DNA from: Pseudomonas lalucatii
Lineage (GTDB): Bacteria; Pseudomonadota; Gammaproteobacteria; Pseudomonadales; Pseudomonadaceae
Assembly: GCF_018398425.1 (NCBI RefSeq)
Contig: NZ_JADPMV010000001.1
Span: 2,170,001-2,234,000 of the forward strand
Direction: 5' to 3'
DNA: 64,000 nt
The translations under genes and the position numbers were made by a program. Of this stretch, positions 20,432-28,438 are shown in pieces. Position 1 is the first letter of the stretch, and every line of letters begins with the position of its first letter. The notes below the pieces were generated by a model, which saw only the letters and a program-made list of their open reading frames with translations, made no database searches and was not told the DNA's origin.

Positions 20432-21901
20432 CTATTCAGGGCAGGTGCCGGGCACCTGCGGTAAACGTTTGTCGAGCAGTTGGTGGAGCGCCGAGTCGGT
20501 CGGCCAGTTGCGCAGGAAGCGCGCGCGGTCGCGGGCATAGGCCTTGGCGAAGCTGCGCTGGCCGCGGTGCTGGCGCATGGCATCGAGGTCGATCAGCGAC
20601 CAGCTTTGCTGCGGCTCGTCCCAGAACAGGTTGTGGCCCTTGAAGTCGCCATGGCTGATGCGCTCGCGCAGCAAGGCGGCGAACAAGCGATCCAGCGCCA
20701 GCAACTCGGCTTCCGGGGGTGAAATCTGGCCTTCTTCGGCCGAGCAGGGCCGAAAACGCGCGATTATATCCTGGCCGCCGCAGTATTCGGTAATCAGGTA
20801 GGCGCGCCCGCGCAGCCAGCACCAGCGCCGCTCCAGCACCGCCAGCGGCCGCGGGGTGGCGATGCCCAGCAGCTCCAGGCGCTGGCCCTCGACCCAGCTG
20901 TGCCAGGCCCGGCTGGGCCGCCAGAAGCGCTTGAGCCAGTGCAGAGGGCCCTTGACGTTGTAGCGCTTGACCACCAGCGGCCGGCCGGCCAACTCGACCC
21001 GCGCCACGGTGGCCGCGCCGCCGGTCTTGTAGACGTGGCCCAGCTCGGTGCGCCGGTCGAGGTCGCTCAGCAGCGGCTGCAACGCGTCCTGCTGGTCACG
21101 CCGCACCACGCGCAGGCCGAAGGCGCCGACCTCGGCGCTGAACAGGCTGCAATCGCGGGCGACCTTGCGCAGGTAATCACGCAGGCGCCAGCGCCGCACC
21201 CTGGCGACCTGCTCGAGCAGGGCCTCCAGCGGCAAGGCATGCTCGCCGTTGACCAACAGGTAGTGCACCAGCAATTCTTCGATAAAGGGCTCCAGCTCCA
21301 CCGGGAGCTGGGCGAACAGCACGCCGAGGTTCTCCAGCACCCGCTCCCGCGACAGGGGCTGCCCCGGCGTCTGCGCCTGCACCCCGCCGCCGTCGATCAG
21401 CCACAGCCGGCCGCCCTGGCGCAGCAGGTTGTCCAGGTGCAGGTCGGCCTGCCACAGGCCCTTGGCATGCAGCCGGGCGACCGCGGCCAGGGCCTCGCCC
21501 AGCACCGCCTGCTGCGCGGCGCTGAGCAGGGGCTCACGCTCGACCTCGCGCCAGGCGCCCCCCAGGCTCTCGGCGCCGTCCAGGTAGTCGAACAGCAGCC
21601 AGCCGCCCTCGCCTTCGCGCAGGCCGTCGGCCAGCAACGCCGGCGTGGTCAGCCCCTGCCCGGCGAGCAGCCGCGCACCATCCAGCTCGCGACGGAAATG
21701 CCGCGCCGCCTTGGCACCGACCAGCAGCTTGGCCAGCACCTTGCGCCCACGCCACTGGGCCAGGCCGACGTAGCGCTGCCCCGGCAGCACGCGCAGCAGC
21801 TTGAGCAGGATCAGCGGCGCCGGGCCGGCGGCATCCGCCAGTTCGATGTGCAGCGGCAGCTCCAGGCTACGCCCGGCCCGGCCGAGTTCGATCAGGGTCA
21901 T
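20432..21901 (-). CDS. Two-domain LPS kinase-like protein (PA5006-type)
   Basis: A 489-residue protein with two kinase folds in tandem. The first domain has KVLAKLLVGAKAARHFRRE and a catalytic-loop-like QADLHLDNLL with WLIDGGGV. The second has VVKRYNVKGPLHWLKRF, the canonical HGDFKGHNLFW loop and LIDLDAMRQH. Both domains keep an Asp in the loop, but the first lacks the preceding His. It may add a phosphate to core heptose, or the first domain may be regulatory. The ATG at 21901 overlaps the previous stop by four bases. The much longer open frame upstream is a shadow of the neighbouring gene. Confidence 0.85.
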   Translation of the reverse strand: MTLIELGRAGRSLELPLHIELADAAGPAPLILLKLLRVLPGQRYVGLAQWRGRKVLAKLLVGAKAARHFRRELDGARLLAGQGLTTPALLADGLREGEGGWLLFDYLDGAESLGGAWREVEREPLLSAAQQAVLGEALAAVARLHAKGLWQADLHLDNLLRQGGRLWLIDGGGVQAQTPGQPLSRERVLENLGVLFAQLPVELEPFIEELLVHYLLVNGEHALPLEALLEQVARVRRWRLRDYLRKVARDCSLFSAEVGAFGLRVVRRDQQDALQPLLSDLDRRTELGHVYKTGGAATVARVELAGRPLVVKRYNVKGPLHWLKRFWRPSRAWHSWVEGQRLELLGIATPRPLAVLERRWCWLRGRAYLITEYCGGQDIIARFRPCSAEEGQISPPEAELLALDRLFAALLRERISHGDFKGHNLFWDEPQQSWSLIDLDAMRQHRGQRSFAKAYARDRARFLRNWPTDSALHQLLDKRLPQVPGTCPE

Positions 21902-22644
21902 CGGCCCGCCTCCTTGTGCCGCCGGCGCGCGCCCAGGCGCCGCCACCAGCGCTCGAGGTCGGCGGCCGAGGCCAGGTAGGCGGCCAGCAGCACGCGCACC
22001 TCGGCCTCGCGCCAGACCCCGGCACGGCGCAGCAGCGGCTCCAGGTCCTTGACCCGGTCGCGCTCGCCCAGCAGCAACGGCCGGGTCTTCTCCAGGTCGA
22101 TCAGCCGGGCCGCGAAGCCGCCGGGGACCTCGCGCAGGAAGATATGCTTGGGGTAGAAGCAGCCGTGCATCTGCCCGGCCCGGTGCAGGCGCCGGGCCAA
22201 CTCGCCGCAGGCCCGCAGGATGGCCATGCGCTGCGCCTCGGCCAGGCGGGGCCAGCCTTGCAGCCAGTGGTCCAGGTCCTGCCAACCGTCCAGAGCGCGG
22301 GTCAGCAACACGGCGCGCTGCTCGCCCGGCAGCCGCCGCGCGGCGAAGAAGCTGGCCTGCAGGGCGGGAATCTGCAGCCGCCGATAGCGCTGGATGTTGC
22401 GAAACTCGCGGGCGAAGGTCGGCTCGCCCAGGGGATGCAGCAGGCTGCGGCTCAGGTGGTTGCTCTGGCGCTTGAGGTAGAAGGCGGCGCCGTCCAGTTC
22501 CAGGCGATAGACGCTGCTCCAACCACCGCGCTCGGTGTTGGGCTCGTCCACCGCCTCCAGCTGCAGGGCCCACAGGGCGTCGAAGTCGGCCAGGCCGTGG
22601 CGCTCGAGTCGTGCCCGGTCCTCGGCGGCGATGAAGTCCGTCAT
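21898..22644 (-). CDS. wapQ: InaA/WapQ-like LPS kinase family protein with altered catalytic loop
   Basis: A 248-residue kinase-fold protein. The N-lobe shows FYLKRQSNHLSRSLLHP and FAREFRNIQRY. The catalytic loop reads MHGCFYPKHIFL, so Cys replaces the catalytic Asp and the loop Asn is not in its usual place, while the DFG-equivalent Asp remains in ARLIDLEKTRP. The position matches the gene called wapQ in P. aeruginosa. It could be a pseudokinase or use a different mechanism. ATGA overlaps join it to both neighbours, arguing for stoichiometric expression with the active kinases. Confidence 0.78.
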   Translation of the reverse strand: MTDFIAAEDRARLERHGLADFDALWALQLEAVDEPNTERGGWSSVYRLELDGAAFYLKRQSNHLSRSLLHPLGEPTFAREFRNIQRYRRLQIPALQASFFAARRLPGEQRAVLLTRALDGWQDLDHWLQGWPRLAEAQRMAILRACGELARRLHRAGQMHGCFYPKHIFLREVPGGFAARLIDLEKTRPLLLGERDRVKDLEPLLRRAGVWREAEVRVLLAAYLASAADLERWWRRLGARRRHKEAGR

Positions 22645-23375
22645 TCCCGGCCCTCGAAGAAACCCACGATGCGGCGGATGCAGCGCTTGTCCCCGGGACC
22701 TAGATGGCGACGCCCGCGGTACTGCAGGTAGAAGCGCAGGCGCTGGCTGCGCGTCAGCTGGTACTTGGCCACCTTGTCCAGGCAGGCCAGGTCCTTGACG
22801 ATGCGGTAACGCAGCAGCGGTCCCCACCAGAAGGCCCCGGTCGGGCAGTCGATGAAGAACAGCTCGGCCTGGTCGTTGACCAGCAGGTTGCGCCACTTCA
22901 GGTCGTTGTGGGTGAAGTGGTGGTCATGCAGGCGCCGCGTGGCGGTGGCCAGCTGGCGGCTGATCCGCTCGACCCAGTGGCGGTCGTGCAGCCAGGGGTG
23001 GTCGTTGTCGGCCAGATGACTCAGGTCCAGGGTGTCGGGCAGCTCGCGGGTGACCAGGGCGCCGCGGACGAAGGCGCCGAGCTTGCGCTCCAGGCCGTAG
23101 GCGACGATCGGCGCGGTGGGAATGCCCCACTTGGCGAAGTGCTTGAGGTTCTGCCACTCGGCCTTGACCCGCGGCCGGCCGATATAACGGCGCAGGCCCT
23201 TGCCGGCGCCCCAGTAGCGTTTGACGTAGTAGCGCACCCCGTCGCGCTCGATGCGGATCACCTCGGACAGCGGGTCCTTGGTGATCCGCTCGCCCTCGAG
23301 GGCGAACACCGCCTCCAGGCTGCCGAACTCGGCGACCCGCCCGGCGAACCCGGGCAACAGCGTCCAGCCGGCCAT
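22641..23375 (-). CDS. wapP: LPS core heptose kinase (WapP-like)
   Basis: A 244-residue protein of the Kdo/WaaP kinase family, placed where wapP lies in P. aeruginosa. N-lobe lysine candidate in RYYVKRYWGAGKG. The catalytic loop is intact (THNDLKWRNLLV: Asp plus Asn) and the metal Asp follows in FFIDCPTGAFWW. It is expected to phosphorylate heptose in the inner core, increasing outer-membrane cross-bridging. Its start shares one base with the waaP stop, and its stop overlaps the next gene by four. Confidence 0.88.
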   Translation of the reverse strand: MAGWTLLPGFAGRVAEFGSLEAVFALEGERITKDPLSEVIRIERDGVRYYVKRYWGAGKGLRRYIGRPRVKAEWQNLKHFAKWGIPTAPIVAYGLERKLGAFVRGALVTRELPDTLDLSHLADNDHPWLHDRHWVERISRQLATATRRLHDHHFTHNDLKWRNLLVNDQAELFFIDCPTGAFWWGPLLRYRIVKDLACLDKVAKYQLTRSQRLRFYLQYRGRRHLGPGDKRCIRRIVGFFEGRE

Positions 23376-24181
23376 CAGAGGGCATCCCCGTAGCGCTGCT
23401 TGCGGGCGTATAGCTTGTCGGCGCGGCGCGCCAGCCAGGCGAGCAGGCGCTGTTCCTCGCGCAGGATCTGGCGCAGCGGCAGGCCGAAGTAGCCCCTGAG
23501 GAAGCGCAGCTCGTCGCGCCGGGTCAGGCCGATGTCCAGGGCGGAGAAGTACAGCCCGGCCAGGTCCTTGTTGCGCCAGCGCCGCGGCACCGCGTCACGG
23601 GTCTGGGCGCGGTGCAGGTCGATCAGCGACAGGCGGAAATCACCCGCGGTCACCGCCCGGTCGGTGTGCAGCAGGAAGTGGCAGATGTAGCAGTCGCGGT
23701 GGTTGACCCCGGCGCGGTGCATGGTGCCGGTCATCTTCGCCACCTCGGCGAGCAGTGCGCGCTTGAGCGCCGGGGCCGGCGGGTTGCGCGTCCAGTCCAG
23801 GCTGAAGTCTTCCAGGCTGACGGTCGGCGCCAGCTCCTCGGTGACGATAAAGGAGTGCTGGGTTGCCGGATTGCCGCCGCGCTCACCGTAGGCCACCGCG
23901 GTCATGGTCGGCACGCCGGCCTGGTGCAGGCGCTCGAGCGCCCGCCACTCCTGGCCGGCGCCGAGCACCGGCAGCTTGGCGCTGAGCAGGTTCTTGAGGA
24001 TCTCGCCCCAGCCGATGCCACGGTGGATCTTGACGAAATAGCCACGCCCCTCGATCTCGGTGCGCAGGGTGCGCCGGCCTTCCAGCTCGCGGTAGACCTG
24101 GCCCTGCAGGGCCTCCACCTCGGCGAAGGGGTCCTTGCCGGCCCACAGGGACCTGAACGGCTCATTGAGCAGCAACTTCAT
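23375..24181 (-). CDS. waaP: Lipopolysaccharide core heptose(I) kinase
   Basis: WaaP phosphorylates O4 of heptose I, a modification essential for P. aeruginosa LPS transport and viability. The 268-residue protein has the ATP lysine at 51 (GYFVKIHRG), the catalytic HRD at 161-163 followed by CYICHFLL (Asp163, the residue shown catalytic in P. aeruginosa WaaP), and SLIDLHRAQ as the metal site. Length and landmarks match the family closely. The ATG at 24181 overlaps waaG by four bases. Confidence 0.96.
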   Translation of the reverse strand: MKLLLNEPFRSLWAGKDPFAEVEALQGQVYRELEGRRTLRTEIEGRGYFVKIHRGIGWGEILKNLLSAKLPVLGAGQEWRALERLHQAGVPTMTAVAYGERGGNPATQHSFIVTEELAPTVSLEDFSLDWTRNPPAPALKRALLAEVAKMTGTMHRAGVNHRDCYICHFLLHTDRAVTAGDFRLSLIDLHRAQTRDAVPRRWRNKDLAGLYFSALDIGLTRRDELRFLRGYFGLPLRQILREEQRLLAWLARRADKLYARKQRYGDAL

Positions 24182-25299
24182 GGACGCTCCGCCAGAATCA
24201 CGTCGGCCGCGCGCTGCGGCATGGAGTAGAGGTCGGCGCTGTCGGCAAAGGCCAGGCCATTGCGCCGCCAGCGGGCGCGCTGCGCGTCATCGCCGAGCAT
24301 CTCGACCAGCAGGCGATTGAGCCGCTGCTGCTCGAAGGGGCTGGGCAGCACCCGGCCGGCGTCGGCCTCGGCGATGTAGTGGGCGTAGCCGCAGACATCG
24401 CTGACCAGCACCGGCAGGCCGGCGACCAGGGCCTCCAGCAGCACGGTGCCGGTGTTCTCGTTGTAGGCCGGGTGGATCAGCAGGTCGGCGCCGAGCAGGA
24501 AGCGCGGGATGTCGTTGCGCCCCTTGAGGATCTGCACCTGCTCGGAGATGCCCAGGGCCTTGACCTGCAACAGGAAGGGCTTGGGATCGTCCTGGCCGAT
24601 GACGATCAGGCGGGTACGCCGGCGCAGCTCACGGGGCAGCGCGGCGACGGCCTTGAGGCTGCGGTCCAGGCCCTTGGTCTTGAACCCCGAACCGATCTGC
24701 ACCAGCAGCAGCTGGTCGTCGGCCAGCTGGAACTCGGTGCGGAACTCGGCGCGGATCGCGGCGGCGTTGGCCGGTGCCCGGCGGTCCTGGGCGATGCCCG
24801 GCGGCAGCAGGTGGAAGCGCGCGGCCGGGGTGGCATAGTGCTTGACGAACAGCGGCTGCTGCACCTCGGAGATCATCAGGATTTCGGTCTTCGACTCCGG
24901 GGCGAATACCGCCCGCTCGTAGTCGGCGAAATGCCTGTAGCGGCCCCAGCGGCGGTACAGCGGATTGCGCAGGGTCTGCGCCTTGTCCTCGTAGCAGCCG
25001 TCGGCGGCGTAGTAGACGTCCAGCCCCGGCATCTTGTTGAAGCCGACCACCCGCTCGACCGGGCGCCTGGCCAGGTCGGCCGCGACCCAGGCGGTCAGTT
25101 TCTCGTTGCGCCTGTGGTTGAACAGCGCCTTGACCGGCACCACCACCACCTCGAAGCCGGCGGGCACCTCGCCCTCCCAGATCGGCGTGTAGACGCGGAT
25201 GGCATGGCCGCGCCGCTGGCACTCCAGGGCGATGCGCAGGAAGTCGCGCTGCAGGCCGCCGTACGGAAAATACTTGTAGAGGATGAAGGCCAGCCGCAT
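24178..25299 (-). CDS. waaG: UDP-glucose:(heptosyl) LPS alpha-1,3-glucosyltransferase family protein
   Basis: A 373-residue GT4 enzyme adding the first outer-core hexose (GalN in Pseudomonas, glucose in enterics) to heptose II at the inner membrane. N-terminal LAFILYKYFPYGGLQRDFLR is characteristic. The C-lobe has IGSGFKTKGLDRSLKA, LIHPAYNENTGTVLLEAL (E-x7-E) and VCGYAHYI. The family start is the ATG at 25299, which shares a base with the waaC stop. The longer upstream open frame overlaps waaC and is a shadow. Confidence 0.96.
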   Translation of the reverse strand: MRLAFILYKYFPYGGLQRDFLRIALECQRRGHAIRVYTPIWEGEVPAGFEVVVVPVKALFNHRRNEKLTAWVAADLARRPVERVVGFNKMPGLDVYYAADGCYEDKAQTLRNPLYRRWGRYRHFADYERAVFAPESKTEILMISEVQQPLFVKHYATPAARFHLLPPGIAQDRRAPANAAAIRAEFRTEFQLADDQLLLVQIGSGFKTKGLDRSLKAVAALPRELRRRTRLIVIGQDDPKPFLLQVKALGISEQVQILKGRNDIPRFLLGADLLIHPAYNENTGTVLLEALVAGLPVLVSDVCGYAHYIAEADAGRVLPSPFEQQRLNRLLVEMLGDDAQRARWRRNGLAFADSADLYSMPQRAADVILAERP

Positions 25300-26300
25300 C
25301 AGACGATCTCCTCGGCCAGCAGCAGCGCCTGCAACTCGGTGGCCACCCGCTCGGGGTGCAGCGTGTCGAGGCAGGGCTTGTGCCGATCGCCCAGGCCGGC
25401 GTTGGGGCCGCTGGCGCACAGGTGGATCTGCGCCCGGCCATAGGCGCCGACCCGCCCCGGCAGGGTCGGGCCGTACAGGGAGATACTCGGCACGTCCAGG
25501 GCCGCGGCCAGGTGGCCGAGACCGGTGTCCACCGCCACGCAGGCCTGGGCGCCGGCGATCACCTTGGCCACCCCGGCCAGGTTCAGCTTCGGCAGCACCG
25601 CGGCATTGTCCAGGCCGGCGGCGATACGCCCGGCCCGCGCCCGCTCCTGCTCGTTGCCCCAGGGCAGGCGGATCGCCCAGCCCTGCTCGCTCATCTGCTC
25701 GGCCAGCTCGCGCCAGTAGGCCTCCGGCCAATGCTTGCTCGGCCAGGTGGTGCCGTGCAGGAACAACAGGTAGGGCTGCGCCGCCGGCGCGGCCAGCTGG
25801 GCCCGGTTCAGGCCGTAGTCGCCGAGGCCGCTCGGCAGCGGATAATCCAGGGCCTGGGCGAACAGCTGGCGTACCCGCTCCAGCGCGTGCTGCTCGCGCG
25901 GCACGCGGTAGCGGCGGTCGTAGAAGCGGCTGGCGATGGGCTCGCGCGCAGAAAAGCGGTCCAGGCCGGCCACCGGCGCCTTGACGTAGCGGGTCAGCCA
26001 GGCGCTCTTGAGCAGGCCCTGGGCGTCTATCACCAGGTCGTAGCGGGTCTCGCCCAGGCGCGCCTTGCAGCGCCGCCATTCACCGGATTGCAGGGTCTGC
26101 CAGGGGTTCTTGCGCCAGCGGCGGATCGCCACCGGGATGACCTTGGCCACCGCCGGATGCCAGGCGGGAATCTCGGCGAAGCCCTCCTCCACCACCCAGT
26201 CGAACTGGATGCCGGGGATCACCCGTGCCGCGTCGGTCAGCGCCGGCAGGCTGTGTACCACGTCGCCCAGGGAGGACGTCTTGATCAGCAGCACCCGCAT
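25299..26300 (-). CDS. waaC: ADP-heptose:LPS heptosyltransferase I
   Basis: A 333-residue GT9 enzyme that adds heptose I to Kdo. N-terminal RVLLIKTSSLGDVVHSLPAL and C-terminal VAVDTGLGHLAAAL are diagnostic. Residues around LFLHGTTWPSKHW bind ADP-heptose. The start at 26300 shares a base with the waaF stop (TGATG), so waaF-waaC-waaG are tightly coupled. Confidence 0.97.
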   Translation of the reverse strand: MRVLLIKTSSLGDVVHSLPALTDAARVIPGIQFDWVVEEGFAEIPAWHPAVAKVIPVAIRRWRKNPWQTLQSGEWRRCKARLGETRYDLVIDAQGLLKSAWLTRYVKAPVAGLDRFSAREPIASRFYDRRYRVPREQHALERVRQLFAQALDYPLPSGLGDYGLNRAQLAAPAAQPYLLFLHGTTWPSKHWPEAYWRELAEQMSEQGWAIRLPWGNEQERARAGRIAAGLDNAAVLPKLNLAGVAKVIAGAQACVAVDTGLGHLAAALDVPSISLYGPTLPGRVGAYGRAQIHLCASGPNAGLGDRHKPCLDTLHPERVATELQALLLAEEIV

Positions 26301-27334
26301 CAATCGACCTCGACCGGATCGCCGACCAGGCGCTCGAGGGCCTCGAGCACCGGCTGCGGGGCCAGCTCGCGCAGGCAGTTGTAGTGGCCGTAGCGGCAGG
26401 TGCGCTCGAAACAGGGACTGCACTCCAGGTCCAGGCGGACGATCTCCACCTGCTCGGCAAGCGGCGGGGTGAACTGCGGCGAGGTCGAACCATAGACCGC
26501 CACCAGCGGGCGGTTCAGCGCCGCGGCCACGTGCATCAGCCCCGAGTCGTTGGACACCACCGCGGCGGCGCAGGACAAGAGATCGATGGCCTCGGCCAGG
26601 CTGGTATCGCCGGCCAGGTTGACCGCCTCCTCGCGCAGCCCGGGGATCAGGCGGGCGCGGATGTCCTCGCCGACCGGGTGATCGTTCTTCGAGCCGAACA
26701 GCCAGACCTGCCAGCCGGCGCGGATCTTCGCCTCGGCGACCCGCGCATAGTGCTCGCTGGGCCAGCGCTTGGCCTCGCCGAACTCGGCGCCGGGACAGAG
26801 CGCCAGCACCGGCCGGTCCAGGCTCAGGCCGAAGCGGGCCAGGGCCGCGGCGCGGCTGGCCGCCTCGATGCGCAAGGCCGGACGGGGATAGGGCCGGGGC
26901 AGTTCGGCGTCCGGCTCGTAGGCCAGGGCCATGAAACGCTCGATCATCAGCGGGTAGCGCTGCTCGTCCAGACGACGCAGGTCGTTGAGCAGGCCGTAGC
27001 GCATCTCGCCCTTCCAGCCGGTGCGCTTAGGCGTGCCGGCGAAGAAGGGCACCAGGGCGGACTTGAGGGAGTTGGGCAGCAGAATCGCCTGATCGTACTG
27101 GCCGGCCAGGGACTTGCCGATGCGCCGGCGGGTCGCCAGCTGCAGCACGCCATGGCCGAGCGGGAAGCTCAGGGCGCGGCGCACCTCGGGCATGCGCTCG
27201 AGGATCGGCCGGCTCCACTCGGGCGCCAGCACGTCGATCTGGCAGCCGGGATGGCGCTGTTGCAGACACTGGAACAGCGTCTGCGCCATCACCATGTCAC
27301 CGACCCAACTGGGCCCAACGATCAGTATTCTCAT
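26300..27334 (-). CDS. waaF: ADP-heptose:LPS heptosyltransferase II
   Basis: A 344-residue GT9 enzyme adding heptose II. It starts RILIVGPSWVGDMVMAQTLF and carries LCPGAEFGEAKRWP and VSNDSGLMHVAAAL, the GT9 donor-binding loops, with the Cys-rich LECSPCFERTCRYGHYNCL tail seen in WaaF. It is the first heptosyltransferase of the run, 108 bp downstream of ilvE. Confidence 0.97.
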   Translation of the reverse strand: MRILIVGPSWVGDMVMAQTLFQCLQQRHPGCQIDVLAPEWSRPILERMPEVRRALSFPLGHGVLQLATRRRIGKSLAGQYDQAILLPNSLKSALVPFFAGTPKRTGWKGEMRYGLLNDLRRLDEQRYPLMIERFMALAYEPDAELPRPYPRPALRIEAASRAAALARFGLSLDRPVLALCPGAEFGEAKRWPSEHYARVAEAKIRAGWQVWLFGSKNDHPVGEDIRARLIPGLREEAVNLAGDTSLAEAIDLLSCAAAVVSNDSGLMHVAAALNRPLVAVYGSTSPQFTPPLAEQVEIVRLDLECSPCFERTCRYGHYNCLRELAPQPVLEALERLVGDPVEVD

Positions 27335-27354
27335 GCCTATTCCAGAAACGACCA

Positions 27355-27372
27355 GGGAGGCTTGCGCCTCCC
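27355..27372. terminator. Stem-loop between ilvE and waaF
   Basis: GGGAGGC (27355-27361), TTGC loop, GCCTCCC (27366-27372): a perfect 7-bp hairpin in the 108-bp gap. On the minus strand it is followed by TGGTCGTTTC, not a real T-run, so it may be a weak or rho-assisted terminator or a processing site rather than a strong stop between ilvE and the LPS genes. Confidence 0.45.
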
Positions 27373-27442
27373 GGTTATACCTTGCCCCAGCGCTCGGCTC
27401 GAGCCGCCTGCAGCATCGGCGGGCGGCGCCCGCCCCGCGACC

Positions 27443-28366
27443 TTACTTGACCAGGGTGCGCCACTCGGCGTGGGCGCTGGTCTTGCCGGTCACCAGATCG
27501 AAGTAGGCGGCCTGCAGCTTCTCGGTCACCGGGCCGCGGCGGCCGGCGCCGATCTGCCGGCCGTCCACTTCGCGGATCGGCGTGACTTCGGCGGCGGTGC
27601 CGGTGAAGAAGGCCTCGTCGGCGATGTACACCTCGTCGCGGGTGATGCGCTTCTCGACCACCTCGATGCCCCGCTCCGCGGCCAGGGTGAGGATGGTGCT
27701 ACGGGTGATGCCGTTGAGGCAGGAGGTGACTTCCGGGGTGTACACCACGCCGTCCTTGACCAGGAAGATGTTCTCCCCCGAGCCTTCGGCCACGTAGCCT
27801 TCCGGGTCCAGCAGCATGGCCTCGTCGGCGCCGCCGGAGACGGCCTCCTGCAGGGCCAGCATGGAGTTGATGTAGTTGCCGTTGGCCTTGGCCCGGGTCA
27901 TCGAGATGTTGACGTGATGGCGGGTGAAGGAACTGGTGCGCACCTTGATGCCGACCTGCAGGGCCTCGTCGCCCATGTAGGCGCCCCAGCTCCAGGCCGC
28001 CACTATCACCTGGACCTTCAGGCCGCTGGCGCGCAGGCCCATGGCTTCCGATCCGTAGAACACCATCGGGCGGATGTAGGCGCTTTCCAGGTTGTTCTCG
28101 CGCACCGCGGCGCGGGTCGCCTCGTTGATCTCGTCTTTGCCGAAGGGGATCTTCATGCCCATGATGTGGGCCGAGTCGAACAGGCGGTCGGTGTGCGCCT
28201 GCAGGCGGAAGATCGCCGTGCCGTCGGGGGTGTTGTAGGCGCGTACGCCCTCGAACACGCCCATGCCGTAGTGCAGGGTGTGGGTCAGCACGTGGGTGGT
28301 GGCGTCGCGCCACGGCACCAGCTTGCCGTCATACCAAATCACGCCATCACGATCGGCCATCGACAT
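27443..28366 (-). CDS. ilvE: Branched-chain amino acid aminotransferase
   Basis: A 307-residue fold-type IV PLP transaminase performing the last step of Leu/Ile/Val synthesis. Family landmarks are HTLHYGMGVFEGVRAY, the PLP-lysine region KANGNYINSMLA (SxxKxxxNY...), EGSGENIFLVKDG and GITRSTILTLA. I choose the ATG at 28366 (MSMADRDGVIWYDG), which has AGGAG eight bases upstream. The frame extends 17 codons farther without family sequence. Confidence 0.97.
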   Translation of the reverse strand: MSMADRDGVIWYDGKLVPWRDATTHVLTHTLHYGMGVFEGVRAYNTPDGTAIFRLQAHTDRLFDSAHIMGMKIPFGKDEINEATRAAVRENNLESAYIRPMVFYGSEAMGLRASGLKVQVIVAAWSWGAYMGDEALQVGIKVRTSSFTRHHVNISMTRAKANGNYINSMLALQEAVSGGADEAMLLDPEGYVAEGSGENIFLVKDGVVYTPEVTSCLNGITRSTILTLAAERGIEVVEKRITRDEVYIADEAFFTGTAAEVTPIREVDGRQIGAGRRGPVTEKLQAAYFDLVTGKTSAHAEWRTLVK

Positions 28367-28400
28367 AGTTGCCTGCTCCTCAAATTCGATTCGTACGCTG

Positions 28401-28429
28401 CGAACGGCAGGCGACACGCCTGCCGTTCG
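28401..28429. terminator. Perfect 13-bp hairpin between glnE and ilvE
   Basis: CGAACGGCAGGCG (28401-28413), ACA loop, CGCCTGCCGTTCG (28417-28429). This is an uninterrupted 13-bp stem in the 72-bp gap. No T-run follows on the minus strand, and the ilvE Shine-Dalgarno is only ~20 bases farther on. It may protect or separate the glnE and ilvE message segments, or be a single REP-like element. Confidence 0.6.
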
Positions 28430-28438
28430 ATACTCAAT

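Noticed and set aside
21902..22573. N-terminal extension of the two-domain kinase to 713 codons
   Set aside because: It overlaps the wapQ-like gene in another frame. The ATG at 21901 in a 4-base overlap is the natural start.
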